Source of the DNA: Amphibalanus amphitrite
Taxonomy: Eukaryota > Arthropoda > Thecostraca > Balanomorpha > Balanidae
Length of the DNA stretch: 64,000 nt
Assembly (NCBI RefSeq): GCF_019059575.1
Contig: NW_024881613.1
Span: 1 to 64,000 of the forward strand
Reading direction: 5' to 3'
Part shown: piece by piece, positions 59,670 to 64,000 of the stretch
How positions within the stretch are numbered: position 1 is the first letter of the stretch
How the letters are laid out: every line of letters begins with the position of its first letter
The notes under the pieces: generated by a model
Told to the model about the DNA's origin: nothing
The model's database searches: none
The model's input: only the letters and a program-made list of their open reading frames with translations
Position numbers and translations under genes: made by a program

Positions 59670-62600
59670 AATACAAATTACATTTTGAAGCAAAGTAGGC
59701 ACCCGCAATGTAAAATGCAGAAACAACCGGGATGGGCGGAATGCTGGAATGTCTGGCACCATAAAACATTAGAACCCCTTCAGTTGTATACAGAAACGGA
59801 AAACTCAGTTACTTTTCAAAAGATTGCCGTATCTTTTCAACGCTCAACAACTGACGTCAAATGCAAATCCAGCACCGTACATGAATGAAATTGAGCTCAG
59901 AATCTAGTTTGCTCTAAAGCCGGAATACTGAATACTGAATAGTCATATATGTATACAAATTCAACATGAAAAGCTTAAACACGTTTACCTGCCTGCAACT
60001 TAAATTGCAACTGTAACTTTTAAGGTTTTCACTCATTTAATTTTCATTTTATCCTGACGGTAAGTTCTACGAGTAAGGATTACAGCCGAGGAAAATATTA
60101 GATTTGTCACAGGATCAGCGGGGGCGAAATTATCCCTCTGCAAAAAGTTTCGGCGGCGCCGCGGCGACGTGGCAGCTGTCCAAATTAGTATCCGTCTCGC
60201 CGCCAGCTCCGGGCGGACGCGGGCGCTGCGGCCGCCCTGTCCCCACGAACAGACAGGGCGGGTGGCTCACCTCGCTCCCAGAGTGAGATTGCCCTAACCA
60301 TAAGACGGGTGGGCTGCCTCAGACTCCTTACCTGTGTGAGACTGCTAGTCTGTATGGTGCCCATTGTGTCCGAAAATTCCTATCAATCAAGCTCCTGTTG
60401 TTGATTGATTGATTGATTGATAATTGATTGGAAGGATTGATTGGAAGGATTCGGAAGAAGATACGCGGAATATGTAGGTCTGTCCGAACCCTAGTCCGTC
60501 CAAGATCTCCCTAAAATGAGACTCTCCAGCCTATCAACATGTTGTCAAAGTCTCCCGGTCGGTCCCCATGGCCATTCATGTAAAGTCCCCTGGTTTGTCT
60601 AAACCAGCCGTCAGGAGCGTAAGTGGTCGTGTGAACCGGTCTTTAACCGCAGCCCGTCCGCGGAGCCACACGGAGGTACCTCAGTCACACAGTAGTGCCG
60701 CACCACACCGCCAATCGCTGAGAGCTCGTCGCGCCACGGATAGGTACCCTGTTGTGGTGCAGATGCTATCTGTGACAAGCGTCAGATCGGGCATTTAAGC
60801 TGGTCGAGCCAAACTAATTGACGGTGTAGAACAAGCCGGCTTTGTCGTCAGACCGGATACTTTGCGCGGTTTTGTGGCCAAATCATGTTTTGTCCACAGA
60901 TGCTGGACTCATCGAGCAGACAGAGAAACACACAATCTACGAGGTAATGATAGTGATAATTTCCCATTAGTGGCTCTAAGCTGTTCTTTATACACACGAC
61001 ATTGCCACTATTTGGCAGTAATGAGTTGTTTATTGGTGAGATGAGGATAAATACAAAGACAAAGCCATGCAATATTGTTCAGTGATCGACATTTAATGTT
61101 AAGCGTAACCTTTTACGTGGGTTTTTAATGAGAGTAGTCTTGGCTGCACGAATACATAGTGAAATGCTAAGCTTTTTTAAGTTCGGAAGGCAATATCATC
61201 AACATAGTTCATAGTTATTAGCTTCATCCCATGGCTGGTTTGAATATAATCCGTCAGCAATCACCTTTTGCTCCACATTAGCATGAATGACTAAAACAGA
61301 GTACCTTTGGGAACGCCATCGGAACGTCATCAGGCTGAGAAAAACTCCCGCCGCCGTCGGGGCTTGAGCCGCAGACCTTGTACAGATGAGTAGCATGGCA
61401 CGCATCCCGTGTTAAGGAAGCTCGTCCATTACCACGGTGGGCTAGTCCATCAGCTTGTGTCGATTTTCCTCTCTACTGGGATATTGGTAAATAAGCAACA
61501 GAGACCCGGCGTTACCAACGTACCACGTTTGTCTTTCTCTTTCTAGATCGTTGAAGCGTCTAGCCTAGAATATTTCAATGCCTAAATCAGTTTAAGAAGT
61601 ACAGGATGAAAGATCCGTTTTTTATGACGGCGTATTTGTTGAAGAACAAAGACCAGCAGATATTGAATATTTTTCGTGATATTGGAAAGCAGGTTCTGTT
61701 TTTTTCGAATGTGTAACTACCGTGTTGTTGGTTGGCAGGGTGGAGAGCATATCATCCAAAGCGTGTTATTGCGTCACAAAAATTAAACTCACCCTTCCCG
61801 ACGCAAACACAAACAGGATGTGGCCGATGGAATAAACACTGCCAGTGACCAGAGCTTACGCAAATTAAATTCCTATAAAAATCTTTTGCTTCGCTTCTTC
61901 GGGCTTGCATCTAATTACGTTCAGCTCACAAAGGCGTAGGTATGTCACAATGGGAAAATTCAGGCACCTACCTTTTTCACATTTCAGCATTTTGCTCTTC
62001 ATAACTGTTCCTGAAAAAAATAAGAATAAATATAAAACAATTATTTTCTGTCCGTAAGGGCTCTTGAAGGTATGCAGAAAGTTGCTTTGGAATTATTTCT
62101 GATAAATAACTTGAATGCCTGCATCCATTGTTCATTGTAAGTTTAAGTTCAGCATTGATAAAATTCATCACTTTGTGGGATGTTATACCAGGCCAATGAA
62201 ATATTGTATTCGCATGCTACCATCCACACAATATGTGACAAAGGACGACTGTTTTGTATGAATAGCGTGCATTCATCAGTCTTTATTGTGTGAAATGATC
62301 ATATTTCGTGAGATATATGTCGACAGGAAGTGTCGATATTTTGATCAGCTGCGCGCTTGTCATATGTGAGCAACGGTCCGTCATATTGAGGCATTTTCCA
62401 GATCCGGGACTTCAAAGGCATTAGAGACTGCGATTTGTAGCCATTTGCATAAATGATGAGATCGGAAATGGCCATCCGACTATTATGGCCGGTGACTGTG
62501 CGGCAGTCGGTCCATTGGATGGAAGGCTGAACACTTTTTGAATGGGTAACCGCCGCGTTGTCGGTTAGCGATTTATTCCGCAAGTTTGCGTAGTTTGTTT

Positions 62601-64000
62601 GGTCAATGGAAGGCACAATGGGCTCTGATTGCTACCAGACGGGTGAATCGCAAAAACGACAGCTTTTTGTCGTGTAAAAGCATTACAGATCTGCTACACA
62701 ATCCATAAATTAACGGCCAAGAAACTTTGGATTTTGGAAGTCACCGCTTTTACATTTCTCATTCATATCAACGCAAGCATTCAGTTTGATGTGATGCTCC
62801 TACTTATTTCCATAGCAAGCATTTACCAGACACACTTTCCAGCTAAGTGCGGGCGATGACGCAACGATTTCCAATGTCACCGAACTTGTCTCATCTTCGT
62901 GGCCCCGTGCCGCGACAGTCGGGTCAATAAATGATTGGCCGCCGGCTGATGGGAGGCGGGCGTCCAGCACAATCTGGATGACACCCTTCCAGACCAAATG
63001 TCCCTCCCCCTGCCATTTGGGGTCAGCCACCGTAAACGGGGCTAGAGAGGACACATTTCGGCCAGCTGTCAGCCGTTTGGCGGTAGCTATTACGCCTCAG
63101 TTTCATAATAGTCATCTGTCAAAGCTAAGGTCTACCGCTCACACAAAAAGGCTAAAGGACAATGAGGTGCTTCAAGAATAATAAAAAAAAAACAGACCAA
63201 TCCCAAAATAGAAACATCGATTCCTGGAATAATGTATGCCTCATGAGGTTGAAAGGCATGCATTAATTTCGTAAACAAATAAACGTCCTTCAGTTGTACT
63301 TACAAGAGTGCACCTGCAAGAATGGTGCATTCTTCTGAACTGAACCGCAGGCCTTCAAAGGAATAGCATTTTATTTCATGAATACGGTCTGACGGTCATG
63401 TTCCATGGCTAGCCGACGTAATAGTATGTAAAAAAGCGTCTTTATTTTCCGATGAATTTCCTGAGGCCTACCACCAGTGCAAAGTTGTCATCAGAATGGA
63501 TGTTAGACGGCGGATAAAAGTTTGAAGCACAGTTAGCCACGATCACTGTCCAGTGTCCACACAGGATGTCAATTCATACAAGGAGGGTTGGTGGGTTATA
63601 CATAGGTTATATCCACCTGGCTAATCTTGTCAGCTCACCGTCTCATCTCCTTGCTCAACTTCTTGTCATCTCCAGTTTCCAGCGCACTGGGGTGTTAATT
63701 AGCTGCTGGAACGTTCACGCCAACGGAACGCAAACTAGTGAGAGAAAGAAGCACCGCGCTTATATAAGATAATTGATTCGTAAGTCTTCTGTACCTATTT
63801 GTAAATAACCACTTCGCATAAGCGGACTGCGCTACGTGGTATAGGTCAGGCGAGCTCAATTGTCAACTTATGCTAAGCAGCAGGCTGTAAAGGCTCTCCT
63901 AGAAGTGCCGGTATCATGCACCACCCGGCCTCCGCTGTCACCGTGTGCCTATCAGGACGGCCTGTCACCGATCCGTGCCGCCCCCGCGCGCCGATCACCG
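59670..64000. other. upstream flank, nothing firm recognised
   Basis: Contains a GC-rich patch (60140-60290), a (GATT)n run at 60401-60448 and AT-rich unique DNA. Bases 61335-61375 hold a weak B-box-like GGCTCAAGCCCC on the minus strand but no full tRNA or SINE. No exon was recognised. Confidence 0.4.
60401..60448 (+). repeat. (GATT)n microsatellite, interrupted
   Basis: TTGATTGATTGATTGATTGA followed by variant units. Confidence 0.9.

Overview
The window is animal nuclear DNA and almost all of it is non-coding. Split genes with GT/AG introns, a DEG/ENaC (pickpocket-like) channel, mariner and hAT-like DNA transposons, a tRNA-derived SINE and long (GA)n arrays point to an invertebrate. An arthropod, perhaps a crustacean, is my best guess; that is inference, because nothing seen fixes the species.

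Two protein genes can be supported, both on the minus strand. The first is the 5' part of a leucine-rich-repeat receptor of the glycoprotein-hormone-receptor type (LGR1/FSHR/TSHR-like). Exon 1 (57323-57837) carries the start codon, a signal peptide, a proline-rich linker and a cysteine-rich LRR N-terminal cap. Exons 2 (6037-6111) and 3 (5472-5546) are each exactly 75 bp, encode one LRR, and sit between phase-2 introns, as in vertebrate FSHR/LHCGR/TSHR genes. Later exons lie beyond the left edge or were not found. Intron 1 would be about 51.2 kb and fills most of the window. The second gene, an uninterrupted 432-codon DEG/ENaC channel (23765-25063), lies wholly inside that intron on the same strand.

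The rest of intron 1 is packed with nested, non-autonomous DNA transposons. At least twelve elements have TTAA target sites and CCCT...AGGG-type ends, as in the piggyBac superfamily. Most carry a G-run/C-run hairpin just inside the ends, and most have bodies crowded with AGGTCA/TGACCT words. There are three nested stacks: 7.8-11.3 kb (five levels), 15.5-23.0 kb (H > L > K > S > T or R1) and 32.5-38.3 kb (V > O > three inserts). Other repeats are TA-flanked palindromic elements, hAT-like elements with 8-bp duplications, a mariner with identical 31-bp ends holding a SINE, AAAGTACGTA satellite arrays in opposite orientation, several minisatellites and two GA arrays.

Region by region: 1-5.4 kb is intron 3 with a complex tandem duplication; 5.4-6.1 kb holds exons 3 and 2; 6.1-57.3 kb is intron 1; 57.3-57.8 kb is exon 1, whose splice donor is the last unit of a minisatellite made of donor-like copies; 57.8-64 kb is upstream flank with one more TTAA element. 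No rRNA gene, CRISPR array, intact tRNA gene or clear retroviral element was seen.
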